The notes below the pieces were generated by a model, which was not told the DNA's origin, did no database searches, and worked only from the letters and a program-made list of their open reading frames with translations. From Burkholderiales bacterium (GTDB lineage Bacteria; Pseudomonadota; Gammaproteobacteria; Burkholderiales; Usitatibacteraceae), in assembly GCA_014378085.1 (NCBI GenBank), contig JACMOJ010000098.1, positions 1-6,036 on the forward strand: 6,036 bases of DNA, given 5' to 3'. Below, piece after piece: positions 5,825 through 6,036 of the stretch. A program made the position numbers and the translations under genes. The first letter of the stretch is position 1. Each line of letters starts with the position of its first letter.

Positions 5825-5900
5825 GCAACATTTTACCGTCTATGCGCTGTAACCCGGGTTGCCGCGCACGCGACGGACACAATGCAGCCGAGTGGACTAT

Positions 5901-5941
5901 TTGCTTTAAATCAAGTGTGCTCAGCGGACATTGGGCATACT
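5901..5941 (+). promoter_or_regulatory. FNR/ANR-like box and -10 element of the stress-protein gene
   Basis: TTGCTTTAAATCAA (5901-5914) matches the FNR/ANR consensus TTGAT-N4-ATCAA at 9 of 10 defined bases. A -10-like CATACT, preceded by GGG, lies at 5936-5941. A start near 5949 would put the box centre at -41.5, the position used in class II FNR activation where the regulator covers the -35 region. No good -35 hexamer is present, in keeping with activator dependence. The leader to the ATG would be about 35 nt. FNR and ANR are oxygen-sensing Fe-S regulators, and ANR control of stress-protein genes is known in Pseudomonas. The site is predicted from sequence only. Confidence 0.55.
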
Positions 5942-5983
5942 GATCGTTAGCCCATAAATTTCATACAGAACAGGAGTTCAATC

Positions 5984-6036
5984 ATGAAGCTGCTTATCGC
6001 CATCGATGGATCTGAAACCGCACTGCGCGCATTGCA
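5984..6036 (+). CDS. Universal stress protein (UspA family), N-terminal part
   Basis: Only the first 17 complete codons are in the window. They read MKLLIAIDGSETALRAL, which is the first beta strand of a UspA-fold protein followed by the conserved IDGSE turn, where the Asp contacts nucleotide in ATP-binding members, and the start of the first helix. The ATG at 5984 is preceded by AGGAG (5972-5976) with seven bases of spacing, a strong ribosome site. Usp proteins are small cytoplasmic proteins induced by stress, including oxygen limitation, and the FNR-like box upstream fits that. Length, domain number and the C-terminal ATP motif cannot be judged because the gene runs off the right edge. Confidence 0.83.
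   Translation, partial: MKLLIAIDGSETALRAL

Overview
This window looks like a chromosomal segment of a Gram-negative proteobacterium, probably a betaproteobacterium. That placement is an inference from the exosortase H/IPTL-CTERM sorting system, a GreB-type elongation factor, an FNR/ANR-like operator and moderately high GC; no rRNA or other decisive marker is present.

Left edge (1-540): no intact gene. A minus-strand remnant of a VapC/PIN-domain toxin keeps the C-terminal half and has no recognisable N-terminus or adjacent vapB. A 94-bp palindromic repeat pair of REP/REPIN type follows and ends 7 bp from the neighbouring gene.

Centre (540-4041, all minus strand): four co-directional genes that look like one operon and are transcribed right to left. 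The first encodes a 653-aa secreted surface protein. It has a signal peptide, an ice-binding-like DUF3494 domain, two nearly identical 113-aa tandem repeats, a DUF11-like beta domain and a C-terminal IPTL-CTERM-type sorting signal. Next come exosortase H (xrtH, catalytic Cys/Arg/His visible), the exosortase H-associated membrane protein, and a small protein with two predicted membrane segments. A sorting enzyme and its likely substrate are therefore encoded side by side. The substrate would be exported by Sec, held in the inner membrane by its C-terminal helix and processed there by XrtH.

Intergenic stretch (4042-4597): about 555 bp without a convincing gene. It holds the probable promoter of the surface-protein operon, several short inverted repeats and possible decayed coding sequence.

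Right side (4598-6036): greB and a MarC/YhgN-family membrane protein gene form a tight minus-strand pair in which the upstream stop touches the downstream start (TAGATG). Divergently, a universal stress protein gene starts at 5984 and runs off the window. Its upstream region has an FNR/ANR-like box spaced from a -10 element as in a class II FNR-activated promoter, which suggests induction under low oxygen.
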